Shown in pieces: positions 19,275 to 28,106 of a DNA stretch of 64,000 bases. The DNA lies in the NCBI RefSeq assembly GCF_012972675.1, contig NZ_JABCRE010000002.1, positions 1,229,001-1,293,000 of the forward strand, read 5' to 3'. Source of the stretch: Pontixanthobacter rizhaonensis (GTDB taxonomy: Bacteria; Pseudomonadota; Alphaproteobacteria; Sphingomonadales; Sphingomonadaceae). Every line of letters begins with the position of its first letter. Position 1 is the stretch's first letter. The translations under genes and the position numbers were made by a program. The notes under the pieces were generated by a model. The model was not told the origin of the DNA and ran no database searches. It saw only the letters and a list, made by a program, of their open reading frames with translations.

Positions 19275-20156
19275 ATGCGATTAAGGCGCTATAATCCAAA
19301 CAATATCAATGTTGAATCTACCGGCGCCGGTGGCCGTGGGCGCTTTCCTGGCGGCGGAGGCGGCAAAGTTGGCCTTGGAACGATAATAATCGCTTTGATC
19401 GCATATTTTGTATTTGGCGCTGACCCCCAACAGTTTCTTGGCAGCGGGCAAAATAGTGGGAACGGGCAGATGTCGCAATCTGCCGGCAGCCAACTATCGG
19501 AAGAGCAGGCCTGCAATCAGAGCGAATACGCGCTGGAGGCGTGCAACGCGCTGTCATCGCTCAATGAAACGTGGGAACCGATATTTGCGGCTAACAATGT
19601 GCGGTTTAAAGCGCCGGGCTTGAACCTGTTCCGCGATGGCCGTGTCAATACTGGCGGCTGCGGATCAGCGACCAGTGCCGCCGGGCCGTTTTATTGTCCG
19701 GCGGATCAAAAGATCTACATCGACACAAGCTTCTACGACATGATGGCCCAGCGCATGGGCGCCGGCGGCGATTTCGCACGATACTATGTGATCGCGCATG
19801 AATACGGACATCACATCCAGACCGTAACCGGCTTGTCAGAACAAATTCGCAGCGCGCAAGCGCAGAACCCAAGGGCGAGTAACCAGCTGCAAGTGCGGAT
19901 GGAATTACAGGCAGACTGCTATGCCGGAGTATGGGCGAGCAAAAACCGAAACGCGATTGAGCCGGGGGATCTGGAAGAAGGGCTGACGGCAGCTGCTGCG
20001 ATTGGTGATGACACATTGCAACGCAACGCCGGTCAGCGAATTAATCCGGAAGCCTTTACCCACGGCACCAGCGAACAACGAATGCAATGGCTCCGCACCG
20101 GATTGCGGACCGGCGATTCGAACGCATGCGATACGTTTTCAGACCTAAGGGGCTAG
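19275..20156 (+). CDS. Neutral zinc metallopeptidase, YpfJ family
   Basis: This 293-residue protein of the YpfJ/KPN_02809 family (PF04228) is membrane-anchored by one N-terminal helix (GTIIIALIAYFVFG, about residues 35-48), following a Gly-rich cytoplasmic start. The zinc motif HEYGH is at residues 175-179, with QADCYAGVWA downstream providing the third ligand region. A GGGGGGAG ribosome-binding site precedes ATG 19275, which rules out the longer frame from 19194. It is divergent from the 3-hydroxybutyrate dehydrogenase-like gene, with 115 bp between start codons. Substrate unknown. Confidence 0.9.
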   Translation: MRLRRYNPNNINVESTGAGGRGRFPGGGGGKVGLGTIIIALIAYFVFGADPQQFLGSGQNSGNGQMSQSAGSQLSEEQACNQSEYALEACNALSSLNETWEPIFAANNVRFKAPGLNLFRDGRVNTGGCGSATSAAGPFYCPADQKIYIDTSFYDMMAQRMGAGGDFARYYVIAHEYGHHIQTVTGLSEQIRSAQAQNPRASNQLQVRMELQADCYAGVWASKNRNAIEPGDLEEGLTAAAAIGDDTLQRNAGQRINPEAFTHGTSEQRMQWLRTGLRTGDSNACDTFSDLRG

Positions 20157-20162
20157 AAAATA

Positions 20163-20195
20163 GAAAGGCGAGCAGCTCAATGCTGCCCGCCTTTC
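20163..20195. terminator. Bidirectional hairpin between YpfJ-like and M56 genes
   Basis: GAAAGGCG-a-GCAGC / GCTGC-c-CGCCTTTC forms a 13-bp stem with one internal mismatch and a 5-nt loop, 6 nt after the stop codon of the plus-strand gene. Read on the minus strand it is followed by TATTTTC, which is mildly U-rich. It probably ends transcription of both convergent genes. Confidence 0.7.
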
Positions 20196-20225
20196 AGGTC
20201 TTTCAGAAGGCGGGGACTGTGGGTA

Positions 20226-21818
20226 TCAGCCTTCTGAAGCCCAATTTGCAATTTGTTCGTCCAGGGCTTTGAGGACTTCTGTACGGGTTTCCTCATCAAG
20301 TTCTTTATTCGTGGCCAAAGCTGCCCGCGCCTCTTTCAAGCCGGTCAGGGCGCTAGCCATGATTTTGCTTTTGCAAATGCGGATCACACGTTTGCCGTCG
20401 GAGTCAGTGGTTTCACCGGCTTCACCTGCATCGGTACACTCCATCGAAATGTTCGTGACGCCTTCATCCCGTAACTCGATGATAGCGACTTCAGCCTCTT
20501 TCATCGCTTCTTTGACTTCAACTCTAACGTCGACCAGCTCTTCGCGAAGTTCGCGGAGAAGCTCTTCGCGTTCTTCCGGCGTCATGTTGTCATCCCCTTG
20601 GATGTACACGCTCTTCGTGCGGTTGATCACTTTGACCGTCTTCTTGTCGTCACTCTCTTCAGCCGCGGTGTCGACAACGTAAACACGGGTTTCGTTTTCG
20701 GGCGCTACAGCGCTGGAAGCAGCGCTTTGCACAGCCAGCGGGGCTGGAGGAGGCGCAGGAGGTGCTGGCGGCGTAGGTGTGCCGCCCATGCTTACCGAAG
20801 GCGCAGCGGGCGGAGCCGGAGGAGCCGTTGCCAAAGCTTCGGCATAGCTAACCGATGCAGTCAAGGGCAGCGCCAGAACGGCAGCGCCAAGAAGTACACG
20901 GCCGGCAGTCCGGCGGCGCGGTGAAATATCAGACATGGTAAGGCTCCTCAAACGATGGATAATAGATTTTTCGCCGATCACAGGACACGCCATTGGCGCC
21001 GCAAGAGCGATATCCGGGCCAGCAGCAAAACTGGCAATAACAGTGGCGTAGGCAGCTTTGTCAGCATCGCCTCGCATAGCGATCACTCTGGCATCACAGG
21101 CGGCTTCTTGATCGCGCCGCATCGCACGCCAGCCATACCACCCAAGCGGGTTGAACCAGTGCAGCGCGAACAGTGGTTGCACCAACACATTAGCGAGGAG
21201 ATCCTGCGCGCGGTGATGCGACAATTCATGCTCAATCGCCAGGTCACGCTCGGTCTTGTCAGTGCATGCCATAAAACCAACCGGCAGCGCGACCACCCGG
21301 TCGATCACACCAAATGCGATCGGTGAGTTAGTGTCTGGTGTTTCCACCAGATTGACCCCATCCACCTGGCCAACCGGCCTTGCCTCAAGCAGCAGCTGCG
21401 AGCGCATCCTAAAATAGTAGTAGAAACGCACAGCGAGGAACATCAGCACCCCGATCAGCCAAATTCCCATTGCCAGAGCAGCCCAATCCACGGCCGCAAA
21501 TGGCGTCTCTGCTATTGTCTGATTACCGATCGCGCTGGCGGCAATTCCAGTTAACGCAGTTGGTGCCTCCGAAGCCACTGATGTCACCTCCGGCATGGTC
21601 CCGGCGGCAATTAACGGAGCTTCGGCTAAAGCTGCCTCTTCTGGTGCAAGCCATGCTGGTAGAACCACTGGCGGAACCACCAAGCGGACCAGCGGTATCA
21701 TCCATAACCAATAGGCCACATGGGGGCCAAAATATCGCGCCACCGGTCGGCGAACAAACAGCACCAAAGCAATCAATGCTGCAGTCCAAATGAGTGTATC
21801 GACTAGCCAATCGGTCAT
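20226..21818 (-). CDS. BlaR1-like M56-family membrane metallopeptidase
   Basis: This 530-residue membrane protein has N-terminal hydrophobic helices (about residues 5-20, 34-55, 112-135) and a cytoplasmic zinc motif HELSH at residues 197-201 (AIEHELSHHRAQD). A further helix near residue 315 is followed by a Pro/Ala-rich linker and a ~170-residue C-terminal part rich in Glu and Arg with coiled-coil character (MTPEEREELLRELREEL). In BlaR1/MecR1 the protease activates after a signal and leads to cleavage of the BlaI repressor. Here the C-terminal part shows no penicillin-binding sensor motifs (no SxxK/KTG seen), so the signal is unknown. Its start overlaps the blaI stop by 4 nt. Confidence 0.85.
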   Translation of the reverse strand: MTDWLVDTLIWTAALIALVLFVRRPVARYFGPHVAYWLWMIPLVRLVVPPVVLPAWLAPEEAALAEAPLIAAGTMPEVTSVASEAPTALTGIAASAIGNQTIAETPFAAVDWAALAMGIWLIGVLMFLAVRFYYYFRMRSQLLLEARPVGQVDGVNLVETPDTNSPIAFGVIDRVVALPVGFMACTDKTERDLAIEHELSHHRAQDLLANVLVQPLFALHWFNPLGWYGWRAMRRDQEAACDARVIAMRGDADKAAYATVIASFAAGPDIALAAPMACPVIGEKSIIHRLRSLTMSDISPRRRTAGRVLLGAAVLALPLTASVSYAEALATAPPAPPAAPSVSMGGTPTPPAPPAPPPAPLAVQSAASSAVAPENETRVYVVDTAAEESDDKKTVKVINRTKSVYIQGDDNMTPEEREELLRELREELVDVRVEVKEAMKEAEVAIIELRDEGVTNISMECTDAGEAGETTDSDGKRVIRICKSKIMASALTGLKEARAALATNKELDEETRTEVLKALDEQIANWASEG

Positions 21819-22204
21819 TTGCGCAGCTCCTTCAACAGAGCTTCCATTTCCGCCAAATCATCATCCGACAACGCCTCGGATTCTGCCAGATAAGCAAATA
21901 GCGGTGCTGCCCGCCCTCCAAATAAACGATCGACCAACCGCCGCGACTCTCCGCCGACATAGTCAGCGCGCGCGATCAACGGCGCATATAAAAAACGGCG
22001 ACCATCAGGGCTGGTAGAAATCGCTTTCTTTGCAACCAATCGTGACAATAAGGTTTTTACGGTGGCAAGGCTCCACTGGCGCTTCTCACAAACGCTGTCG
22101 CAAACCTCTGAAGCTGTGATCGGGTTGCGCTGCCAAAGCGCTTCCATGACCGCGAGTTCCGCCTCACTAATCCGGTCTGGTTGTTCAGATTTTGACGATG
22201 TCAT
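21815..22204 (-). CDS. blaI: BlaI/MecI-family transcriptional repressor
   Basis: This 129-residue winged-helix repressor shows ISEAELAVMEALWQRNPITASEVCDSV (first helices), QWSLATVKTLLSRLVAKKAI (recognition helix, the family's W-S-x-x-T-V-x-T-L-L-x-R-L pattern) and GRRFLYAPLI (wing). A C-terminal dimerisation helix region is the usual target of BlaR1-dependent cleavage. The ATG at 22204 is preferred to the GTG at 22213 on ribosome-binding-site spacing (GAGGG). A dyad just upstream is a likely self-operator. It is coupled to the M56 peptidase gene downstream. Confidence 0.92.
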   Translation of the reverse strand: MTSSKSEQPDRISEAELAVMEALWQRNPITASEVCDSVCEKRQWSLATVKTLLSRLVAKKAISTSPDGRRFLYAPLIARADYVGGESRRLVDRLFGGRAAPLFAYLAESEALSDDDLAEMEALLKELRK

Positions 22205-22225
22205 GTGATCCACCCTCTCATTCGA

Positions 22226-22258
22226 TTACATCTGTAGCCATGACGACTACGGATGTAA
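22226..22258. promoter_or_regulatory. Putative BlaI operator dyad
   Basis: TTACATCTGTAG (22226-22237) and CTACGGATGTAA (22247-22258) form a 12-bp inverted repeat with one mismatch and a 9-nt spacer, starting 22 nt upstream of the blaI ATG. The TACA...TGTA core in each half matches the known BlaI/MecI operator style, so autorepression of the blaI-M56 operon is likely. Confidence 0.75.
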
Positions 22259-22324
22259 ACATGAAGACTGGATGAATGGCAGATACCGTTCGCCGGATGA
22301 CGTTTAACAGCCGTCTCAAACGCA

Positions 22325-22358
22325 ATTCGGGCGGAGAAGCACGCTCCCCCGCCCGAAT
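22325..22358. terminator. Hairpin downstream of creD
   Basis: A perfect 10-bp stem ATTCGGGCGG / CCGCCCGAAT with a 14-nt loop lies 20 nt after the creD stop (minus strand) and 67 nt before the blaI operator. There is no long U-run; termination before the blaI promoter is likely. Confidence 0.6.
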
Positions 22359-22378
22359 ATTCTCAAGTCCTAGCCGCT

Positions 22379-23791
22379 TTAGCTGTCAGCAGCGGCCGCT
22401 TCTGTTTCATCCTGCGAACCGGTGAGCCCGGACCATTGGATGTTGCGGGTTGCATACATCAGCACCGCAAGCGCTACGAACAGCAGTACCGAACCGATCA
22501 TCAGCGACCATGCTTCAAGGCTAAGCAGAACATATAGCGTCGCATATAGGCCGGTCAGCATCCCGCCGATCATCCATGCGCGCCGCCATCCCCCAAGTAC
22601 CGCCGCACTGTAGGACGTAAGCAAACCGATGATCGCAAAGCTGGCAACGATATAGGCCCATGTGAAGCCGATCACTTCCGAGAATGCGAGCAGCATCACA
22701 AAGAACAGCACCAGACCCACGCCAGTCAGCAAATATTCTGCCGCTGCAACTCGTGCGCCTGCAACCACATCAAACATGAAGAAACATACGAAGGTAAAGC
22801 CGATAAACAGGAAGCCATACTTCACCGACCGATCAACCTGGCTGTAGAGATCAACGGGTTCAATCAAGCGGATCGAAGCGAATTTGGTTTGCGAATTATC
22901 GGCGGCAACCGATGCATAATATTCTGCATCACGCCCACTGCCGTCCTCAATAATAGGAGCAGGCGCATCGCTCAAATTCACCAACGCCTCGCCCAAAGCC
23001 AAATTGGTTATGCCTTCGTAATTGGCGGTGAACCCTTCTTCGGAAACCTCCGGATTGTCCGGCAGAAAGCTGCCTTTGAAGCTTGGGTGCTGCCACGGGG
23101 ATGTTACTTTCCATTCCGTCTCACCGCCACGTGGTACAAGCGAAATCGAGCGGCTACCGCGCAAACCATACTTCCAGTTTACGGCCAGTTCTCCACTGCC
23201 GTCCCAATTTACAGCAGTGGAGAACCCTGAGCCATTGGTGCTGGCAGGCCCGTTTCCAGGATGCAATTCCTGTACGTCTCCGGCGACCGTAACAGTCGTG
23301 CCATCGGTCAGTCCTCTCGGGTCGGACACCCCGAAACGAAGCTCTGCCTGATCAAATAGCAGCTTGTCACGGCCCACACCGCTCCGGTCCAGATCAGTGG
23401 GCAGGACAAAGCTTGCAAGACCGCTGAGATCGGATTGATAGATGACCGAGCGATAGATCGAATATTGCTTCACGTCCGGCGCTAAATCGGTCTTTATGCT
23501 TTGCTTGAGCGGAGACAGGAACATCTCGCGCCGGACGGTGACAGAGCGTGTCACTTGTTTGCCATCGACGGTTTCTGTTTGAACCGACTGGTCCTCGTAA
23601 GGGATGACCAAAACTGGACCGGTAACGGTTTGCGCCCCGCCCCAACCGGCGGTGATAGACTGCTGCGCGGTGCGGGATTGGTTTTCCCTATCACCCACCA
23701 ACGCATACACCATCAACAACGGTATCAGCAGCACTACACCGATAATTGCTGCTAGAAACAGCTTCACGCCAGGACTTCGATCACGCTTCAT
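22379..23791 (-). CDS. creD: CreD-like cell envelope integrity inner membrane protein
   Basis: This 470-residue inner membrane protein has one N-terminal helix (KLFLAAIIGVVLLIPLLMVYALV), a large periplasmic domain of about 270 residues and five or so C-terminal helices (from YGFLFIGFTFVCFFMFDVV onward). The signature GWGGAQTVTGPVLVIPY near residue 50 and the order of domains match CreD. In Aeromonas and Stenotrophomonas, creD is induced through CreBC during beta-lactam or envelope stress; no creBC is seen here. GGGAGG precedes the ATG at 23791. It lies just upstream of the BlaI/M56 genes on the same strand but has its own hairpin after it. Confidence 0.88.
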   Translation of the reverse strand: MKRDRSPGVKLFLAAIIGVVLLIPLLMVYALVGDRENQSRTAQQSITAGWGGAQTVTGPVLVIPYEDQSVQTETVDGKQVTRSVTVRREMFLSPLKQSIKTDLAPDVKQYSIYRSVIYQSDLSGLASFVLPTDLDRSGVGRDKLLFDQAELRFGVSDPRGLTDGTTVTVAGDVQELHPGNGPASTNGSGFSTAVNWDGSGELAVNWKYGLRGSRSISLVPRGGETEWKVTSPWQHPSFKGSFLPDNPEVSEEGFTANYEGITNLALGEALVNLSDAPAPIIEDGSGRDAEYYASVAADNSQTKFASIRLIEPVDLYSQVDRSVKYGFLFIGFTFVCFFMFDVVAGARVAAAEYLLTGVGLVLFFVMLLAFSEVIGFTWAYIVASFAIIGLLTSYSAAVLGGWRRAWMIGGMLTGLYATLYVLLSLEAWSLMIGSVLLFVALAVLMYATRNIQWSGLTGSQDETEAAAADS

Positions 23792-23913
23792 TTTTACCTC
23801 CCACAATACGATAAACCGTGCATTGAGAGCGACGAACTGAACACTTTGTGAATGGCAGCCGGAACAATCACATGACGCTGGAAAATAGCGCCAAAGATTG
23901 GCACCATTGCCAT

Positions 23914-24573
23914 ATGATTACAGTGCTAAAGCAAATTGTATCCCTATTCGTTCTGGTCATCGCACCAATTTCGTTGGCCGCACAACCGGTTTCGGAACCC
24001 GTCGAAAGCCCTGCGCAATACAGCGTTACCAATGTTGTTTTGGAAACATCGCTCGGCGATCTTGTTATTGCGTTGGAAACCGAACGAGCACCGATTACGG
24101 CCAATAACTTCCTGCGCTATGTTGATGAGGGCCGCCTAGATGGCACCGTGTTTTACCGCCGGATGGAATTGGATTGGGGAACGCAGCCCAATGGGCTAAT
24201 CCAAGGGGGCACGCAATTCGATCCTGATCGTATACTGCTTCCCATACCCCATGAACGTACGACCGATACCGGTGTGCTGCATCTGCGGGGCGCACTGTCG
24301 ATGGCGCGCAACGAGCCTGGGACAGCAACCGGTGACTTTTCCATCATGCTGCAAGACGCACCCGGAATGAATGCCAACCCCGACAGCCCTGATCCCCTGT
24401 GGCAAGAGGGCTATGCCGCATTTGGCTACGTCACCAGCGGCATGGACATAGTCGAGGCCATCCACGCCGCACCCACAGATCCTGACAAGGGAGAGGGTTG
24501 GATGAAAGGCCAGATGTTGGCAGAACCGGTGATGATTATGAAAGCCCGGAGAGCGGACACCCCGCCGGACTAA
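23914..24573 (+). CDS. Exported cyclophilin-type peptidyl-prolyl isomerase
   Basis: This 219-residue periplasmic PPIase accelerates cis-trans isomerisation at prolines. A signal peptide (LKQIVSLFVLVIAPISLAAQ) is followed by a cyclophilin domain: LETSLGDLVIALETERAPITANNFLRYVDEG, GTVFYRRM (the usual FHR becomes FYR), LIQGGTQFDP and GALSMARNEPGTATGDFSIML. The segment between FYRRM and the QGG motif is longer than in PpiA. The chosen ATG gives a clean signal peptide, although no clear ribosome-binding site precedes it; in-frame ATGs at 23848 and 23872 are alternatives. Confidence 0.85.
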   Translation: MITVLKQIVSLFVLVIAPISLAAQPVSEPVESPAQYSVTNVVLETSLGDLVIALETERAPITANNFLRYVDEGRLDGTVFYRRMELDWGTQPNGLIQGGTQFDPDRILLPIPHERTTDTGVLHLRGALSMARNEPGTATGDFSIMLQDAPGMNANPDSPDPLWQEGYAAFGYVTSGMDIVEAIHAAPTDPDKGEGWMKGQMLAEPVMIMKARRADTPPD

Positions 24574-24617
24574 TCAGTCACCAGCACACATAACACAGAT
24601 ACAATCGCAGTTTTGAT

Positions 24618-24640
24618 GGCCGAGCCTGAAGCCCGGCCAA
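24618..24640. terminator. Possible hairpin between PPIase and sdhA
   Basis: TGGCCG / CGGCCA plus an inner GC pair forms a short stem-loop in the 70-bp gap between the convergent stops. It lacks a U-run on either side, so termination is only suggested by position. Confidence 0.4.
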
Positions 24641-24643
24641 AAA

Positions 24644-26455
24644 TCAATAAACCCGCTTTTTCGGTTTGATATATTCCGCATCATCAGTGAGCGTATATTC
24701 ATGAACCGGGCGATAATCGATTTTCACTTCGCCGCCAGTGCCGCCCCAGCCGTTAAACCAGGCTGCGGTGTGCTTCATCCATTTCTTATCATCACGCTCA
24801 GGGAAGTCTTCATGCGCGTGGGCGCCGCGACTTTCCTTGCGGTTTTCAGCAGACGCCATTGTCACGCTGGCTTGCGCGATCAAATTGTCGAGCTCCAGCG
24901 TTTCGATCAAATCGCTGTTCCAGATGAGTGAACGGTCAGAAACCTTGATATCCGACATCTTCTTATAAGTGTCTGCAAGCTGCTTGACGCCTTCTGCCAT
25001 CAACGCGCTGTCACGGAAAACGGCGGCGTGTTTCTGCATCGTCTTTTGCATATCGCTACGCAGTTCAGCAGTTGGTGTACCGCCATCCGCATGGCGGAAG
25101 TGGTCAAGACGGCCAAGTGACAAATCAGCGCTGTCTTTCGGCAGTTCTGGCTGCGCTTTGCCTGCTTCGGTGATTTCCTTGAGGCGGTGACCGGTTGCCC
25201 GGCCAAATACGACCAGATCAATCAGAGAGTTAGAACCAAGGCGGTTCGCCCCATGCACGGACACACACGCTGCTTCACCAACGGCAAACAAGCCGGGTAC
25301 AACTGTGTCAGGATTGCCATCCTTGCCAATGGTCACAACTTCGCCGTGGTAGTTACACGGAATGCCGCCCATATTGTAGTGAACCGTTGGGGTCACTGGC
25401 AAAGGCTGGCGCGTCAGATCGACGCCGGCAAAGATTTTGCCGCTCTCTGTGATACCCGGCAGCCGCTCTGCCAATACCGATTCTTCGATGTGATCGAGAT
25501 GGAGATAAATATGATCGCCATCATCGCCAACACCGCGTCCCTCGCGCATTTCCAGCGCCATTGAACGCGATACAACGTCGCGCGACGCCAGATCTTTGGC
25601 AGAAGGTGCATAACGTTCCATGAAACGCTCACCTTCGGAATTGGTCAGATAACCGCCTTCACCCCTTGCACCTTCTGTAATCAGCACACCTGCGCCGTAG
25701 ATACCGGTCGGGTGGAACTGGACGAATTCCATGTCCTGCAATGGCAAGCCAGCGCGCAGCACCATACCGCCGCCATCACCTGTACATGTGTGCGCAGATG
25801 TCGCGGTGAAATAACACCGTCCATACCCACCAGTAGCCAGCACAACATTTTGCGCGCGGAACCGGTGAATGGAACCATCATCCAAACACATAGCGATAAC
25901 GCCAACGCACTTGCCGTCATTCATAATCAGGTCGAGCGCAAAATACTCGATGAAGAAATCCGCATCATATTTCAGGCTCTGCTGATACAGCGCGTGGAGC
26001 ATGGCGTGGCCAGTACGGTCCGCAGCTGCACAGGTCCGTTGGACCGGCGGGCCTTCACCCATATTCTGCATGTGGCCGCCAAATGGCCGCTGATAAATTG
26101 TTCCATCCTCATTCCGCGAAAACGGAACACCAGCATGTTCAAGTTCGTAAACAGCAGCCGGAGCTTCACGCGCGAGATATTCGATCGCGTCTTGATCGCC
26201 CAGCCAGTCGGCACCTTTGACGGTGTCATACATATGCCACGACCAGTGATCCGGCGTGTTGTTACCGAGCGAGGCAGCAATGCCGCCTTGCGCTGCAACT
26301 GTGTGCGACCGGGTCGGGAAAACCTTGGAAATATTTGCTGTCTTGAGCCCCGCTTCAGCGCTGCCCATTGTGGCGCGCAAGCCGGAGCCGCCAGCACCAA
26401 CGACCACAACGTCATATAGGTGATCGATGATCTTATAAGCTGGTACATCAGCCAT
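24644..26455 (-). CDS. sdhA: Succinate dehydrogenase flavoprotein subunit
   Basis: This is the catalytic subunit of complex II, which oxidises succinate to fumarate and passes electrons to the SdhB iron-sulfur protein. Its 603-residue length is normal. The FAD-binding loop is [15 protein letters not shown], the FAD-linked His lies in [17 protein letters not shown], and the active-site regions are [28 protein letters not shown] and [13 protein letters not shown]. The C-terminal ends with the usual MKHTAAWF and [12 protein letters not shown]. The ATG shares one base with the sdhD stop (TAATG). sdhB is not next to it; the neighbouring gene is a convergent PPIase. Confidence 0.97.
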   Translation of the reverse strand: MADVPAYKIIDHLYDVVVVGAGGSGLRATMGSAEAGLKTANISKVFPTRSHTVAAQGGIAASLGNNTPDHWSWHMYDTVKGADWLGDQDAIEYLAREAPAAVYELEHAGVPFSRNEDGTIYQRPFGGHMQNMGEGPPVQRTCAAADRTGHAMLHALYQQSLKYDADFFIEYFALDLIMNDGKCVGVIAMCLDDGSIHRFRAQNVVLATGGYGRCYFTATSAHTCTGDGGGMVLRAGLPLQDMEFVQFHPTGIYGAGVLITEGARGEGGYLTNSEGERFMERYAPSAKDLASRDVVSRSMALEMREGRGVGDDGDHIYLHLDHIEESVLAERLPGITESGKIFAGVDLTRQPLPVTPTVHYNMGGIPCNYHGEVVTIGKDGNPDTVVPGLFAVGEAACVSVHGANRLGSNSLIDLVVFGRATGHRLKEITEAGKAQPELPKDSADLSLGRLDHFRHADGGTPTAELRSDMQKTMQKHAAVFRDSALMAEGVKQLADTYKKMSDIKVSDRSLIWNSDLIETLELDNLIAQASVTMASAENRKESRGAHAHEDFPERDDKKWMKHTAAWFNGWGGTGGEVKIDYRPVHEYTLTDDAEYIKPKKRVY

Positions 26456-26847
26456 TATGCGGCTCCTCCAAGAGCAAGTCGAGCGACGCAGAAAATGCCA
26501 AATGCACCGCCGCCAATAGTAGATAGATTAAGCAAAGCGAGAGCGCCGAACTTGTTCCCCGCCTCATGCACGTAATCCTCGATCAGAACTTGCAGACCAA
26601 GCCGTGCGTGCCAGAATACGCAGATAATCAGCAGCACCATCGCGGTTGCAGGAACCGGCTTCGCCAGATGCGCGCTGACTGTTTCATACGATAGGTTCGG
26701 CAGCAAAATGAAAGTTGTCATTAGCCACAACATCAGCACGACATTGCCGATCGCGGTAAACCGCTGGATCAACCAGTGATGCGCCCCTTCGTGAGCAGAC
26801 CCCAGCCCGCGTACTTTCCCGATGGAGGTTCCGTTACCCATGTTCAA
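26455..26847 (-). CDS. sdhD: Succinate dehydrogenase membrane anchor subunit
   Basis: This 130-residue membrane anchor of complex II has three helices: residues about 30-50 ([21 protein letters not shown]), 65-88 ([30 protein letters not shown]) and 98-122. [17 protein letters not shown] carries the heme/quinone-site His typical of SdhD. It lies between sdhC (4-bp gap) and sdhA (1-nt overlap), so the three are one operon. Confidence 0.92.
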   Translation of the reverse strand: MNMGNGTSIGKVRGLGSAHEGAHHWLIQRFTAIGNVVLMLWLMTTFILLPNLSYETVSAHLAKPVPATAMVLLIICVFWHARLGLQVLIEDYVHEAGNKFGALALLNLSTIGGGAFGIFCVARLALGGAA

Positions 26848-26851
26848 ATCC

Positions 26852-27286
26852 TTAAAGATACAGCACTGCCGCCCAGAAGGCGGCAGTCAGTAAAATAGCG
26901 ATAATCGGGCTCGCGATCGACCAGACCTTATTCGCGTCCAATTCGTAACCGGCACCGATATCCAAAACAAAGTGCCGCATACCGGAACAGAAATGGGTGA
27001 AGAACGCCCATGACAAACCGATCACAACCAGCTTCAATATGATTTTGATAATCGAATACAGGATATCAATCCCTGCAAAACTCAACGCGCCCAGATCAGC
27101 CCAAACCCAGCTCTGAAATGTCGCATATGCCTCTGGCCCGCTCGCCAAAGCGCCAAGCCACCACAGCAGCATGGCAAGGCCGGCAATAGCCATCCCGTCG
27201 CCCGATACGCGGTGCAATATGGAAACCAGCATATGCGGTCCCCATTTCCAAATCGACAAATGTGGTGAAAGCGGCCTGTTGGTCAT
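26852..27286 (-). CDS. sdhC: Succinate dehydrogenase cytochrome b556 subunit
   Basis: This 144-residue heme b-binding anchor of complex II starts MTNRPLSPHLSIW, the family's RPLSPHLxIY signature. SILHRVSGDGMAI (quinone site Ser/Arg region) follows. The heme His is in HFCSGMRHFVLDIG. Three membrane helices are visible. The ATG at 27286 is chosen over the longer frame (to 27406), which would run into the divergent SDR gene and lacks family similarity. It is the promoter-proximal gene of sdhCDA. Confidence 0.93.
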   Translation of the reverse strand: MTNRPLSPHLSIWKWGPHMLVSILHRVSGDGMAIAGLAMLLWWLGALASGPEAYATFQSWVWADLGALSFAGIDILYSIIKIILKLVVIGLSWAFFTHFCSGMRHFVLDIGAGYELDANKVWSIASPIIAILLTAAFWAAVLYL

Positions 27287-27395
27287 AAAAATATCCGGCA
27301 AAGTCCCCAGTTGAACGCACTCCCATAGCGCAATGCGTCTGCGAAACAAGGCACTGGCGCTCGACATTGGCTGCAAATTTGCGGATAGGCGTTGC

Positions 27396-28106
27396 ATGAC
27401 ATGCATCCTCCTGACTGGATCAAGCCGAGGTATTGGCGCCGCTATCCATAGCCAACTTGAACAGCGCGGTGTTTCCGTAATTGGTCATGCGACGAAACCG
27501 CATGGCGGAACACACATTGCTGCAGATTTTTCTGACCCGGCTGCACCGCGCCAATTGTGGGATGCTGCGCTGCAAATGTCTGGCGGCACAATCGATGTTC
27601 TCATCAACAATGCCGGCCTATTCGAAGCATCGCAGTTAAATCAGCCGGATGAGGATTGGTCGACCGATTGGCGGCGAGCTCTTGATATCAACCTGACTGC
27701 CGCCGCCGAATTATCCCGCCAGGCGGTGCTTCATTGGCAAGACAAAGGCATTCCCGGCCGAATTGTCCACATCGCCAGCCGTGCCGGGCATCGCGGAGAC
27801 AGTCCCGCACATTGGCACTACGCCGCGGCCAAAGGCGGAATGCTGGCGATGCACAAGACCATTGCCCGCGCCTATGCCAAGGAACGGATTTGCAGTTATG
27901 CCATCACTCCGGGCTTCACTGACACGGCCATGGCCGGTGACTATCTTGAAAGCCGAGGCGGCGCAGGGCTGCTTGCAGATATCCCCTTAGGCCGTGTGGC
28001 AGAGCCGGAAGAGATAGCGAATATTGCCGTTTATTGCGCGCTTGATGCACCCGAAAGCCTAACCGGCGCCACACTCGACGCGAACGGAGCTAGCTATGTC
28101 CGCTAA
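27396..28106 (+). CDS. SDR-family oxidoreductase upstream of prmA
   Basis: This 236-residue short-chain dehydrogenase has LLTGSSRGIGAAI (cofactor loop), LINNAGLF, HIASRAGHRG (Ser) and HYAAAKGGM. In the last, the catalytic Tyr-x3-Lys is YAAAK preceded by His. The cofactor loop and NNAG are intact, so it should be a working oxidoreductase; substrate unknown. The ATG at 27396 fits the fold, and the upstream extension lies inside the sdhC promoter area. Its 3' end overlaps prmA by 11 nt, so the two are co-translated. It is divergent from sdhC, with 109 bp between starts. Confidence 0.86.
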   Translation: MTCILLTGSSRGIGAAIHSQLEQRGVSVIGHATKPHGGTHIAADFSDPAAPRQLWDAALQMSGGTIDVLINNAGLFEASQLNQPDEDWSTDWRRALDINLTAAAELSRQAVLHWQDKGIPGRIVHIASRAGHRGDSPAHWHYAAAKGGMLAMHKTIARAYAKERICSYAITPGFTDTAMAGDYLESRGGAGLLADIPLGRVAEPEEIANIAVYCALDAPESLTGATLDANGASYVR

